Below are positions 1-8,396 of a stretch of DNA of 64,000 nt, piece after piece; within the stretch, counting starts at the first letter, position 1; each line of letters begins with the position of its first letter. A program made the position numbers and the translations under genes. Origin of the DNA: CAYYVJ01 sp964475115 (lineage in GTDB: Bacteria; Bacillota; Clostridia; Lachnospirales; Lachnospiraceae); contig CAYYVJ010000001.1 of assembly GCA_964475115.1 (NCBI GenBank), positions 1-64,000 on the forward strand, written 5' to 3'. The notes under the pieces are model-generated. The model saw only the letters and a program-made list of their open reading frames with translations. It was not told where the DNA came from and made no database searches.

Positions 1-105
1 TTTTTTGTAGATTTTGAAGGAAATCTTAGTGACTCAGGTGTAAAAAATGCTTTGCGTGGTATTTTGACAGAAGCAAGTGATTTTAAAATTTTAGGGAATT
101 ATTAA
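1..105 (+). CDS. pheA: Prephenate dehydratase, C-terminal end (partial)
   Basis: Only the last 34 codons are inside the window; the gene begins upstream. The visible piece carries DFEGN and ends FKILGNY, which is the characteristic end of the ACT regulatory domain of prephenate dehydratase or of the fused chorismate mutase/prephenate dehydratase (P-protein). The enzyme converts prephenate to phenylpyruvate in phenylalanine synthesis, and the ACT domain binds phenylalanine for feedback control. Whether a chorismate mutase domain is fused at the N-terminus cannot be seen. The DUF815 gene follows after 10 bases. Confidence 0.85.
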   Translation, partial: FFVDFEGNLSDSGVKNALRGILTEASDFKILGNY

Positions 106-115
106 AGGAAAAAAT

Positions 116-1411
116 ATGATAAACACACATCGACTAGTATTATATAAAAATTTTATGTATCAAGATATTTTTGAGGATATAACTTGGCTTATGAATCATT
201 ATGACAATGAGTATTATAACAAAGAAGATCTTGTTGGGCTTTGTTATGAAAATGTAAATAAGCTTGTAGAACTGGCAAGTTCTTTTGGATTTGAAGGTAA
301 TTTATGGCATGGATTTTTAGCTCACACGTTGGCGAATCATGAAAATGCTTTTAGCACTTCTTGTGAAATGAAAGGCAAAATAGAAGGAAGTTTAAACGAC
401 TTGGCCTGCAATGATTTTAGAATATTCAAAAACTTATTTGACTACGATTTTGAAAAACTAGAAGAAGTTTTAGAAGTAAATTGTTTTTCTATGATTAAAG
501 CTTATCAGAATATTTGCTACCAAAGTAAAGTGTTCAACAAAAGAATAAGAGATGAAATTCATGATTTGGGAGTTAAATTAGCAAATTCAATCGATGAATA
601 CCAATTCTTAGAAGTGATAACGAACTTTTATGGAAAAGTCGGAGTAGGAAAATTTGGACTACATAAGGCGTTTCGGATCGGTGTCGTAGATGAAAAAGTT
701 GAAATAATACCAATAAGCAATGTAGAACACATTTATCTTAAAGATTTAGTTGGATATGAGCTTCAAAAGAAAAAGTTGATTGATAACACGGAAGCTTTTT
801 TAGATGGAAAGAAAGCAAATAATGTCCTTTTGTTTGGTGATAGTGGAACAGGGAAATCCTCAAGCATCAAAGCTATTTTAAATGAATATTATGACAAAGG
901 CATTCGGATGATTGAGCTGTACAAGCACCAGTTTGAATATCTGTTTACAGTGATTCAGCAAATAAAGGATAGAAATTATAAGTTTATTATTCTTATGGAT
1001 GATTTGTCTTTTGAAGATTATGAAATCGAATATAAGTATCTAAAGGCGATTATTGAAGGCGGTCTTGAAAAAAAACCAGATAATGTTTTGATTTATGCTA
1101 CATCTAATCGTAGGCATTTAGTACGAGAAAAATGGAGCGATAAAGAAGACAGAAGAGAAGACCTGCATACTTCCGATACGGTGGAAGAAAAACTTTCTCT
1201 TGCAGCTAGATTTGGAGTTTCTATTTTCTTTGTTGCACCAAACAAAAAAGAATATGAGAATATAGTTAAGGTATTAGCTGAAAAACATAATATTTCTATG
1301 GATGAAGAGGATCTTTTTTTAGAAGCCAACAAATGGGAACTTAGTCATGGTGGCTTATCAGGCAGAACTGCTACACAATTTATAAATTATTTATTAGGAT
1401 TCCAAAAATAA
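116..1411 (+). CDS. DUF815-family AAA+ ATPase
   Basis: A 431-residue protein with a helical N-terminal half and a C-terminal AAA+ module typical of DUF815. The Walker A motif GDSGTGKSS lies at about residues 241-249 and Walker B IILMDD at about 291-296. A sensor-1-like stretch (YATSNRRHL) and arginines in REDLHTSD follow. The family is predicted to be a P-loop ATPase of unknown cellular role. The start has an AAAGGAA ribosome binding site. It lies 10 bases after pheA, so it is probably co-transcribed, and a hairpin terminator follows. The fold and ATP binding are clear; the substrate is unknown. Confidence 0.85.
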   Translation: MINTHRLVLYKNFMYQDIFEDITWLMNHYDNEYYNKEDLVGLCYENVNKLVELASSFGFEGNLWHGFLAHTLANHENAFSTSCEMKGKIEGSLNDLACNDFRIFKNLFDYDFEKLEEVLEVNCFSMIKAYQNICYQSKVFNKRIRDEIHDLGVKLANSIDEYQFLEVITNFYGKVGVGKFGLHKAFRIGVVDEKVEIIPISNVEHIYLKDLVGYELQKKKLIDNTEAFLDGKKANNVLLFGDSGTGKSSSIKAILNEYYDKGIRMIELYKHQFEYLFTVIQQIKDRNYKFIILMDDLSFEDYEIEYKYLKAIIEGGLEKKPDNVLIYATSNRRHLVREKWSDKEDRREDLHTSDTVEEKLSLAARFGVSIFFVAPNKKEYENIVKVLAEKHNISMDEEDLFLEANKWELSHGGLSGRTATQFINYLLGFQK

Positions 1412-1421
1412 GAATTATGTT

Positions 1422-1470
1422 TAGCATACAACTGTACTTTGAATAGGGTAGTTGTGTGCTAATTTTACTT
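1422..1470 (+). terminator. Hairpin terminator after the DUF815 gene
   Basis: Arms at 1422-1433 and 1450-1461 pair over 12 bases with one G-U, followed by a T-rich stretch. It separates the pheA/DUF815 unit from the two-component system. Confidence 0.6.
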
Positions 1471-1523
1471 TAAAGTAAAAAATAAAAGTGTAAGATAAAT
1501 TTAAAGACTTGAAGTATGGATTA

Positions 1524-1532
1524 TGTTAGAAT
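1524..1532 (+). promoter_or_regulatory. Possible extended -10 promoter for the two-component system
   Basis: TG-T-TAGAAT matches an extended -10 element about 40 bases before the regulator start. No good -35 hexamer is seen at the usual distance, so this is tentative. Confidence 0.3.
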
Positions 1533-1572
1533 GATAGTGATTAAACTTAGTGTTTGACGTTAGGAGGTTACA

Positions 1573-2274
1573 ATGTCTGATATAAATATTTTAGTAGTGG
1601 ATGACGAGAAAGAGATAGCGGAATTAATAGAGATATACTTAGTAAGTGACGGATATAACGTATTTAAGGCGTATACTGCAGATAAAGGGTTTCAAATCCT
1701 GGAAACAGTTAAGATTGACCTTGTACTACTAGACATTATGATGCCTGGCATGGATGGGCTCACCATGTGTAAAAAGATTCGAGAAGTAAATAATATTCCG
1801 ATTATTATGATTAGTGCAAAATCTGCAGATTTGGATAAAATACTAGGACTTAGCACGGGTGCGGATGATTATGTAACCAAACCATTTAATCCACTTGAAT
1901 TAACAGCGAGGGTGAAATCACAACTTAGGAGATATACGCAGCTTAATCCGAATAATCCAGGTGAAAAAACTGAAAATGAGATTAGTATTCAAGGTTTAGA
2001 AATTAATAAAGAAGATCATAGAGTTTTAGTTTATGGAGAAGAAATTAAGCTTACCCCGATAGAATTTGATATACTCTATCTTTTAGCTTCTAATCCTGGG
2101 AAAGTATTTAGTACAGATGAAATCTTTGAAAAGGTTTGGAATGAAAAGGTATATGAAGCAAACAATACAGTCATGGTACATATACGAAGATTAAGAGGTA
2201 AGATGAAGGAAGATAGTAGATTGAATAAGATTATTACTACTGTATGGGGAGTCGGATATAAAATTGAAAAATAA
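1573..2274 (+). CDS. Response regulator, OmpR/PhoB family (VanR-like)
   Basis: A 233-residue regulator. The receiver domain (residues 1-122) has the acidic pair D10-D11, the phospho-acceptor D54 in LLDIMMPGMDG, S81 and the conserved K103 in TKPF. The C-terminal half is a winged-helix DNA-binding domain (LTPIEFDILYLLA, ending TVWGVGYKIEK). AGGAGG precedes the ATG. The downstream kinase overlaps its end by 11 bases, so the two form a translationally coupled pair. The next three genes encode an exported membrane protein and an ABC transporter, which suggests control of an envelope-stress or antimicrobial response; that target is inferred. Confidence 0.93.
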   Translation: MSDINILVVDDEKEIAELIEIYLVSDGYNVFKAYTADKGFQILETVKIDLVLLDIMMPGMDGLTMCKKIREVNNIPIIMISAKSADLDKILGLSTGADDYVTKPFNPLELTARVKSQLRRYTQLNPNNPGEKTENEISIQGLEINKEDHRVLVYGEEIKLTPIEFDILYLLASNPGKVFSTDEIFEKVWNEKVYEANNTVMVHIRRLRGKMKEDSRLNKIITTVWGVGYKIEK

Positions 2275-3394
2275 TCTTGTAAGAAGCTTGCGTAGAAGAA
2301 TACTCTTATATGGTTTGATTAGTTGTATAAGTACTTTAATTGTAGAGTTATTTGTTGTTTTCAATATATCTATAATTAATGAATATATGACTGAAACGGG
2401 TTATGGTGAAGACCCCTTTGTATATCGAAATGCTACAGAAGGTATGCAGATTTTTGCTATGGTGGTAATCGGCATAATCGTTTTTTTTGTAACCTTTCTA
2501 CTCTTAATGGAGAATGTCGTAAAATATTTGAAAGAAATTACAGTGGGAATTTCAAAGATTGCAGATGGTAATCTAAATGAAAAGATTGAAGTAAAAGGTG
2601 ATGATGAATTATCCTATATTGCAAAAAGTCTTAATGATATGACAGACCGAATTGATATTCTTATGAATAAAGAGAGGGTAGCAGAAAAGACAAAAAACGA
2701 ACTCATTACCAATGTTGCTCATGATTTAAGAACACCATTGACTTCTATTATAGGTTACATGGAATTACTATCCTTAGACAAAAGGCTTGATATAGAAACG
2801 AGGCAAAAGTATATAGAAGTAGTTTTTATGAAAGCAAAAAGGTTAGAGAAACTGATTGAAGATTTATTTAGTTTTACGAAATTAAACCACGGGAAAATAG
2901 CGATGAAGGTAGATACTGTGGATATTGTTATGCTAGTAAATCAGCTGTTAGAAGATTTTTATCCAACTTTGTCTGAGCGTGATTTAGAATATGAAATGAA
3001 TAGTTCGGATCCTTCTATTTTTATTAAAGCTGACGGTAATTTGCTTGCCAGACTTTTTGAGAATTTAATTAGTAATGCAATCAAGTATGGTGCTCATGGG
3101 AAAATAATTCGTGTTAATATCCGAAGAGAGAAAGAAAATGTAGTTGTAGTTATTACAAATTATGGATATGTTATTCCGGAAAAAGAATTAGGGAATATTT
3201 TTGATAAGTTTTATCGTGTAGAGCAATCTCGTTCGGAAGATACTGGTGGTACAGGCTTAGGGCTTGCCATTGTTAAAAATATTGTAGGAATGCATAAAGG
3301 TACCGTTGAAGTGAGAAGTAATTTAAACGGAACAGATTTTGAAGTCAGATTAGGAATTGATATAAATTTTGATGAAACTGGTTTTAGAATATAA
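2264..3394 (+). CDS. Sensor histidine kinase (VanS-like)
   Basis: A 376-residue membrane kinase. Two transmembrane segments (about 13-35 and 62-82) flank a short extracellular loop of about 25 residues. A HAMP domain (about 83-135) follows, then the dimerisation/phosphorylation domain with H153 in the H-box VAHDLRTPLTS, and an ATPase domain with N-box NLISNAIKYG (N271), FDKFYRVEQSRS and TGGTGLGLAIVKN. The G1 box reads NYGYVIP, as in VanS-type kinases that lack a strict DxGxG. The very short external loop suggests intramembrane sensing or sensing through a partner, possibly the adjacent transporter. Confidence 0.93.
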   Translation: MKNNLVRSLRRRILLYGLISCISTLIVELFVVFNISIINEYMTETGYGEDPFVYRNATEGMQIFAMVVIGIIVFFVTFLLLMENVVKYLKEITVGISKIADGNLNEKIEVKGDDELSYIAKSLNDMTDRIDILMNKERVAEKTKNELITNVAHDLRTPLTSIIGYMELLSLDKRLDIETRQKYIEVVFMKAKRLEKLIEDLFSFTKLNHGKIAMKVDTVDIVMLVNQLLEDFYPTLSERDLEYEMNSSDPSIFIKADGNLLARLFENLISNAIKYGAHGKIIRVNIRREKENVVVVITNYGYVIPEKELGNIFDKFYRVEQSRSEDTGGTGLGLAIVKNIVGMHKGTVEVRSNLNGTDFEVRLGIDINFDETGFRI

Positions 3395-3415
3395 AAAAGG
3401 AGGCTAAAGGAAGCA

Positions 3416-5656
3416 ATGAATAAAATTACAAAAATTATTTTAGGAATGATATTGCTTTTTTTGATCTCATTTACGCCAGCTTTTGGAAGCGGATCGAATG
3501 GATACGTGGAATTAAACGTAGAATTGGGCTTTGACGGATATGTGAAAATAGGCCGTCATATGAATGCTATTGCAGAAGTGTCAACAACGGAAGGATTTAC
3601 AGGCTCAGTGAGTGTAGTGGTTCCAACCTTAGATGGGAGAAATTATTTATATAAATACCCTATTACTTTACAAGATGGCGAATCTGATGTAATCCAAATG
3701 AATTTCCCGCTATTCACTCGGAATAGCATTCTTTATTTTAAAGTAGAAAATGATTCCGGAAAAGTTCTAGCAAAAACGGATAAAATGCTTAATAGAACTC
3801 CAGAAGTGACAGAAATTTATATAGGTGTATTAAGTGAAACTAGAGAGATTTCTGAGTTACTTGAGGACATTAATCTGGGAGAATATGTAATTAGTAGTTA
3901 TCCTTATATTGGAACAAGGGTGATGGATCTAGCCCCTACAGATATAGGGGATACGAAATACCGTTTGGATGGATTAGATGTACTAATACTAGACGAAGCG
4001 GGGATGGATACTCTTTCTACAAAGCAATATAGTGCAATTGAAGAATGGAATGATTCTGGAGGGGTTTTACTTTTAGAATCCAAAGATGATATTCTGGAAA
4101 TAAGCAGTGGAGAAGAACGTTCAGAGATTTGGATGGGTGACCTAGATGACAGGGAATTGCTTAATCTTTTAATTGAAACAGCCTTTACAACAGAGGTGTT
4201 AAATAAAATTATTAGTAAAGATTTATATTATGATGGTTATGAAGAATATTATACAATTTCTAATATGTTAAACACTAGTATTGGAACAGAATTACCTAAC
4301 TTATTTTGGTATATTTTAGTGGTTGGATTATACATTTTATTAATTGGACCTTTGCTCTTTTTCTTTCTAAGAAAGAAAAAGGCTACTTCTTGGACTACAA
4401 GTATACTGATTTGCTTATCAATTGTTTTTTCCATTGTTGTCTATCTAATGGGAAGCAATACTAGGTTTTCAGAACCATTTCTTCAATATGCCACAATTTT
4501 AAAAAGAGAAAATGGAAATACCTATGAAGAGACTTTTTTTAATATTAGAGCGCCTTATAATAAGCCCTTTGTTGTAACACTACCTTCTTCTTATGTGTTA
4601 AATCCAGTTCCTCAAAGTAGCTATTATTCTTTTAATACATATGAAGATTTAGAGGAGCCAATGGAATCATCTAAGGATTTCAAGACAACATTATCATTTA
4701 CCTCAGATTCTAGCAGAGTGCTAATTGAGAAAAATGCTCCATTCTCTTCAGAGTATTTTAAAGTAGAGAAAGAGATAAAACAAAACGATTTAAAAGATTT
4801 GTTGGTTGAAGCGACGTATTATAATGATATATTAACTGGTATCGTTACGAATCAGACGGATATGGACCTTGGATATGTAACGCTTGTTTTATGTGGAAAA
4901 GTAGTTTTAATAGGAGACTTGAATAAAGGAGAGTCTGCGAAGATAGAGGATCATAAACTAATTTCCTATTCACCCTACTATTATTATGAAACAGCGCGTA
5001 GAATCACAGGATTAAATGAAGATTTAATTGTCAATAAAGAAAGCCTTGATTACGCCCAATTATTAAGTAAGACGAATTTAATTGAATATTTTTTCAGTAA
5101 AAATTTTATAAAGTTTTCTAATCAGTCTAGTATCATTGGGTTTGTTAAATCTGATGAGTACAATAAATTTAATGTAAATGAAGATTACCCTGCATATGGT
5201 GTCACCTTAATTGAATCAGATGTATCATTAAGAACAACAGTGAATGGGTTGAAATATGAAGTATTAACATCCAAATCAATTAGCAATGTTGATAGGGAAT
5301 ACAATTATGACGGTATTAGTAATACAACTTATAGTGGAAATATTCGCCTCCAATATGAGATGGGAAATATTGAAACTTTAGAAGAGCTACATTTTATTCA
5401 GGAATTACAGGAAGATGGTTATACCTATTATCAACCATTTTCGGGGAAAATGTATTTTTACAATGGAAATACTTTAGAGTATGATTTGATAAGTTTTGAC
5501 AAGAAAACATTTGTGAAAGAAGAACTTTTGAATTATTTTTACGAAGAAGATGGAAAGTATTCGATTCTTGTTCAGTATATAGCTGAGAATGTATCTAGTG
5601 AAAAATATACTGAAATTCAATTACCTTCTGTAAGGCTTATAAGGAGGGAAGACTAA
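3416..5656 (+). CDS. Large exported two-pass membrane protein of unknown function
   Basis: A 746-residue protein not assigned to a named family here. It starts with a signal peptide (residues 1-24, MNKITKII then a hydrophobic core). An extracellular beta-rich region of about 270 residues follows, then two transmembrane segments (about 296-315 and 322-344) separated by a basic turn (RKKKATSW), then a further 400 extracellular residues rich in Tyr, Asn and Ser. AAGGAGG precedes the start. Its stop overlaps the start of the ABC ATPase (TAATG), so the two are translationally coupled. It is probably an accessory subunit, sensor or substrate-presenting part of the ABC system; that role is inferred from context. 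Confidence 0.75.
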   Translation: MNKITKIILGMILLFLISFTPAFGSGSNGYVELNVELGFDGYVKIGRHMNAIAEVSTTEGFTGSVSVVVPTLDGRNYLYKYPITLQDGESDVIQMNFPLFTRNSILYFKVENDSGKVLAKTDKMLNRTPEVTEIYIGVLSETREISELLEDINLGEYVISSYPYIGTRVMDLAPTDIGDTKYRLDGLDVLILDEAGMDTLSTKQYSAIEEWNDSGGVLLLESKDDILEISSGEERSEIWMGDLDDRELLNLLIETAFTTEVLNKIISKDLYYDGYEEYYTISNMLNTSIGTELPNLFWYILVVGLYILLIGPLLFFFLRKKKATSWTTSILICLSIVFSIVVYLMGSNTRFSEPFLQYATILKRENGNTYEETFFNIRAPYNKPFVVTLPSSYVLNPVPQSSYYSFNTYEDLEEPMESSKDFKTTLSFTSDSSRVLIEKNAPFSSEYFKVEKEIKQNDLKDLLVEATYYNDILTGIVTNQTDMDLGYVTLVLCGKVVLIGDLNKGESAKIEDHKLISYSPYYYYETARRITGLNEDLIVNKESLDYAQLLSKTNLIEYFFSKNFIKFSNQSSIIGFVKSDEYNKFNVNEDYPAYGVTLIESDVSLRTTVNGLKYEVLTSKSISNVDREYNYDGISNTTYSGNIRLQYEMGNIETLEELHFIQELQEDGYTYYQPFSGKMYFYNGNTLEYDLISFDKKTFVKEELLNYFYEEDGKYSILVQYIAENVSSEKYTEIQLPSVRLIRRED

Positions 5657-6600
5657 TGTTAACAATACACCAACTAAAAAAGAATTATGGTGATTTTCAA
5701 GCACTAAATGGCTTGGATTTGGAAATTGGAGATGGTGAACTATTTGGATTTGTAGGACAAAATGGTGCTGGAAAAACAACCACAATGAAAATACTAACGG
5801 GTCTTTTGAAAGCAGATAGTGGTGAAATATATTTCGATGAAACCAATGTTTTAAATGAAAGAAAGAAATTTAAGGAACAAGTAGGTTACGTACCAGATTT
5901 TTTTGGCGTGTATAATAACTTGAAATCTATTGAATATATGGAGTTTTATGCTTCCACTTATGGTCTAAGAGGAAAAGAAGTTAAAAGACAATGTTTAGAG
6001 TTAATCGATTTAGTTGGATTGATAGATAAAGTAGATGTTTATGTAGATGAACTTTCTAGAGGCATGCAGCAAAGATTATGTGTGGCAAGATCACTGATTC
6101 ATAAGCCAAGGTTATTAGTTTTAGATGAACCAGCGTCTGGATTAGACCCAAGGTCTAGATTTGAGTTAAAGAATATTTTGAAAAGATTAAGTAGCCAGGG
6201 AATGACGATTATGATAAGTTCCCATGTGTTGCCTGAGATCTCAGAAATGTGCACAAGTATAGGCATAATAGAAAAAGGGAAAATGGTACTTCGGGGCAAT
6301 ATGGAAGATATCTTATATGCAGTGAATACTTCTAATCCCCTTATAATAAAGATATGGAAAGAGGAAGAGAAGGCAATAGAAATCTTAAAGACCAATCCTT
6401 TTATAAAAACTATTTCAATTGAGGGAAAAGATTTGCAATTAACCTTTAAAGGCAATGTAGAAGATGAGGCTGAACTTCTATCTAAGCTTGTATCTGAAGG
6501 TGTAAAGTTGCATTATTTTGGAAGGAAGAAAGATGATTTAGAGTCCATTTTCATGCAGATTACGAAAGGTTCAAGTCAGGAGGAGAAGAATTATGTTTAA
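5656..6600 (+). CDS. ABC transporter ATP-binding protein
   Basis: A 314-residue ATPase of the multidrug/ABC-2 exporter type. Walker A GQNGAGKTT begins at residue 34, the signature is LSRGMQQR at about 133, and Walker B is LLVLDEPASGLDP at about 153. A C-terminal extension of about 90 residues is typical of the NatA/CcmA/drug-export class. The ATG overlaps the stop of the preceding membrane protein, and the 3' end overlaps the permease by 8 bases. The tight coupling implies that the three proteins act as one complex. Confidence 0.92.
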   Translation: MLTIHQLKKNYGDFQALNGLDLEIGDGELFGFVGQNGAGKTTTMKILTGLLKADSGEIYFDETNVLNERKKFKEQVGYVPDFFGVYNNLKSIEYMEFYASTYGLRGKEVKRQCLELIDLVGLIDKVDVYVDELSRGMQQRLCVARSLIHKPRLLVLDEPASGLDPRSRFELKNILKRLSSQGMTIMISSHVLPEISEMCTSIGIIEKGKMVLRGNMEDILYAVNTSNPLIIKIWKEEEKAIEILKTNPFIKTISIEGKDLQLTFKGNVEDEAELLSKLVSEGVKLHYFGRKKDDLESIFMQITKGSSQEEKNYV

Positions 6601-7468
6601 AAGAAATCCTGTTTATCTAAAAGAATCTACCATAAGTGTGAGAATTATAAAAACTTCCCTTCTAATTACAGGTTTTAACGGAATATTAGCAGTTATTAGT
6701 TTTTTGGTTTTTTATTCTATGATAAATGAAGGCAGATTTTACGGTATTGTTCAATATTCAAGTTTGTTAAGCTTATATTCTATTATGGTATATATTGAGT
6801 TTGCTATGTTTATGCTTATAATTCCTGCTATTACGGCAAGTTCTATTACAGGAGAAAAAGAAAGGAAAACCTTTGACTTATTGCTTTCTAGTAAAATGAA
6901 GCCAAGAGATATTGTCTTAGGAAAAATCGAATCATCTTTAAATATGGTACGTATTTTAGCGTTTTCAAGTTTTCCAATTTTGACTTTGGCAATGGTATAT
7001 GGTGGCATACGTTTATGGGACTTACTTTATGTATTTTTATATCTAATTATTTCCAGCTTATTTGTAGGTAGTATAGGTGTTTTCTTTTCTTCTATCAGCA
7101 GTAAGACAACAACAGCAACAGCTTTGACTTATGCTTGTATATTGTTTGTGTTTGCGGGAACTTATGGAATGGTTTATGCTGTAAACAATACTACGACATT
7201 ACAGTTAGAGCAGGTGGAGACACTTAATATGATTGGTGGATGGTTCTATCTTTTGTTGATTAATCCAGCAGTTAGTTTTTTGGATTTGATATCAAGTCAA
7301 ATTAGTAATATAGGTACGGTTGAAGAGTTATCACAAAAATTTGGACAGATGGAGGAAGGTTATATTATTAGGCATTGGAGAGCTATTAGCATTACATTTC
7401 AAGTGGTAGTTTCCGCACTATTATTATGGATTTCATCCAGAATAATTGATCCTTTAAAGGGGAAGTAA
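6593..7468 (+). CDS. ABC-2 type transporter permease
   Basis: A 291-residue membrane protein with about six hydrophobic segments. The motif ITGEKERKTFDLLLSSKMKPRDIVLGKI is shortened here to its core TGEKERKTF, which is typical of ABC-2 permeases. It starts 8 bases inside the ATPase gene, with AGGAGA upstream. It forms the transmembrane pore of the exporter encoded at 3416-7468. The substrate is unknown. An A+T-rich imperfect hairpin after the stop (about 7467-7508) followed by CTTTTTTT may end the operon. Confidence 0.88.
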   Translation: MFKRNPVYLKESTISVRIIKTSLLITGFNGILAVISFLVFYSMINEGRFYGIVQYSSLLSLYSIMVYIEFAMFMLIIPAITASSITGEKERKTFDLLLSSKMKPRDIVLGKIESSLNMVRILAFSSFPILTLAMVYGGIRLWDLLYVFLYLIISSLFVGSIGVFFSSISSKTTTATALTYACILFVFAGTYGMVYAVNNTTTLQLEQVETLNMIGGWFYLLLINPAVSFLDLISSQISNIGTVEELSQKFGQMEEGYIIRHWRAISITFQVVVSALLLWISSRIIDPLKGK

Positions 7469-7546
7469 TATTTAAAATTTGGAAATTTAAATATTATACT
7501 TGCTTTTTTTAGAGAAAAGGAATAGAATAGGAAACATATTGAAAAT

Positions 7547-7573
7547 AATTATTGATAATGGTTATCAATAATT
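7547..7573. promoter_or_regulatory. Fur-family (7-1-7) operator
   Basis: A perfect inverted repeat has 12-base arms (7547-7558 and 7562-7573) around TGG. Its core, TGATAATGGTTATCA at 7553-7567, matches the 7-1-7 Fur box TGATAATnATTATCA with a single mismatch. It lies 22 bases before the start codon at 7596, where a repressor could block transcription. Fur itself is an inference; Zur or another family member could bind. Confidence 0.65.
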
Positions 7574-7595
7574 CCACTATACTTAGGAGAGTGTA

Positions 7596-8183
7596 ATGAG
7601 AAAAAAATCACATATTTCATTGGCAAGGTATATAGTAAAGAGTTTATCTAACGATGAATTAACTCAGCATAAAAAAGCTTTTTACATAGGAAATATTTTA
7701 CCTGATTGTAAACCATCTTTTGTAACAACAAGACATGAATTTTTTGGAACTTTTGACTTGGTTCGGGAAGCTATTAGTAGATTGACTTTAGAGTCTGACC
7801 CTAGTTTTATTTTTTCTTCAGCTTATTATAGAAATTTAGGTGAAGTAACTCATTATCTAGCAGACTATTTTACATTTCCTCATAATATTACTTATGCTGG
7901 GAATATAAGAGAACATTGTGCTTATGAAGAGCAGCTAAAGATAAGTTTGAAGCAATATATAAAAAGTGGAGAAGCAGAGAAAAATAAAGATGACGTTCAG
8001 AATTTTAATACGCTAGATGACCTGATTGATTTTATCAAAAAAACACATAGTGAATATTTAAAGTTTAAAAGAACGATAGAAGAAGATTGTAAATATATTG
8101 TAAGTCTATGTCATAAGGTAGTAGCAGGTATTTTACACTTATTATTACAGAATAGAGAGCAAATGGTTCCGGTATTTGCATAG
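7596..8183 (+). CDS. Zinc-dependent phospholipase C-like protein
   Basis: A 195-residue protein resembling the Zn_dep_PLPC fold (PF00882). Supporting features are an early His (residue 6), a central HYLADYFTFPHN (HxxxD plus a second His), and other His, Asp and Glu positions suited to a multi-zinc site. There is no signal peptide, so it is probably cytoplasmic, unlike secreted alpha-toxin-type enzymes; a lipid substrate is not shown. The start has AGGAGAG upstream. The Fur-type box just before it suggests metal-responsive expression. It is a single-gene unit closed by a strong terminator. Confidence 0.7.
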   Translation: MRKKSHISLARYIVKSLSNDELTQHKKAFYIGNILPDCKPSFVTTRHEFFGTFDLVREAISRLTLESDPSFIFSSAYYRNLGEVTHYLADYFTFPHNITYAGNIREHCAYEEQLKISLKQYIKSGEAEKNKDDVQNFNTLDDLIDFIKKTHSEYLKFKRTIEEDCKYIVSLCHKVVAGILHLLLQNREQMVPVFA

Positions 8184-8199
8184 AGATAGATAAATAAGA

Positions 8200-8237
8200 A
8201 AAAACTGTTTTAGATGTTCATCTAAAACAGTTTTTTT
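8200..8237. terminator. Bidirectional intrinsic terminator
   Basis: A perfect 15-base stem (8200-8214 with 8221-8235) and a 6-base loop, with A and T runs on both sides. It serves the plus-strand gene ending at 8183 and the minus-strand ABC-F tail ending at 8241. Confidence 0.85.
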
Positions 8238-8240
8238 ATA

Positions 8241-8317
8241 TTAATTATCAACTTCTTGTCCATCCATAGAGAATACTTGGCGTTTTCTCGCCATTTCATC
8301 GCTTTCAAGGTATTCAT
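8241..8317 (-). CDS. C-terminal tail of a second ABC-F ATPase (cut by assembly gap)
   Basis: Read on the minus strand, these bases encode EYLESDEMARKRQVFSMDG, then QEVDN and a stop. The first 14 residues equal the C-terminus of the intact ABC-F protein at 8396-10024 (EYLESDEMARKRQV, then YNAFGEEQ). The 28 bases beside the gap (8290-8317) are identical to 8439-8466, while bases closer to the stop differ mostly at synonymous positions. That pattern fits a paralogous gene rather than a duplicated read. The rest of the gene lies in or beyond the gap. Confidence 0.7.
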
Positions 8318-8327
8318 NNNNNNNNNN
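8318..8327. other. Assembly gap (10 N)
   Basis: A run of exactly ten N, probably a placeholder for a gap of unknown length. It ends precisely where the ABC-F repeat begins, which suggests that the repeat broke the assembly. Confidence 0.95.
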
Positions 8328-8396
8328 ATGGGAATATGCATAAAAAATCTTCATTCCCGGAATACCGTCTCCGCCAATTTTATACGTAGCTGTCAT
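8328..8396 (-). CDS. Start of an unidentified gene overlapping the ABC-F stop (partial)
   Basis: On the minus strand an ATG overlaps the ABC-F stop (TAATG) and opens a frame of 23 codons, MTATYKIGGDGIPGMKIF and five more, that runs into the gap. The ABC-F 3' end supplies a GGCGAGGAG ribosome binding site. The product is not recognised. It may be a real coupled gene or only a chance frame, and its length cannot be known from this assembly. Confidence 0.4.
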
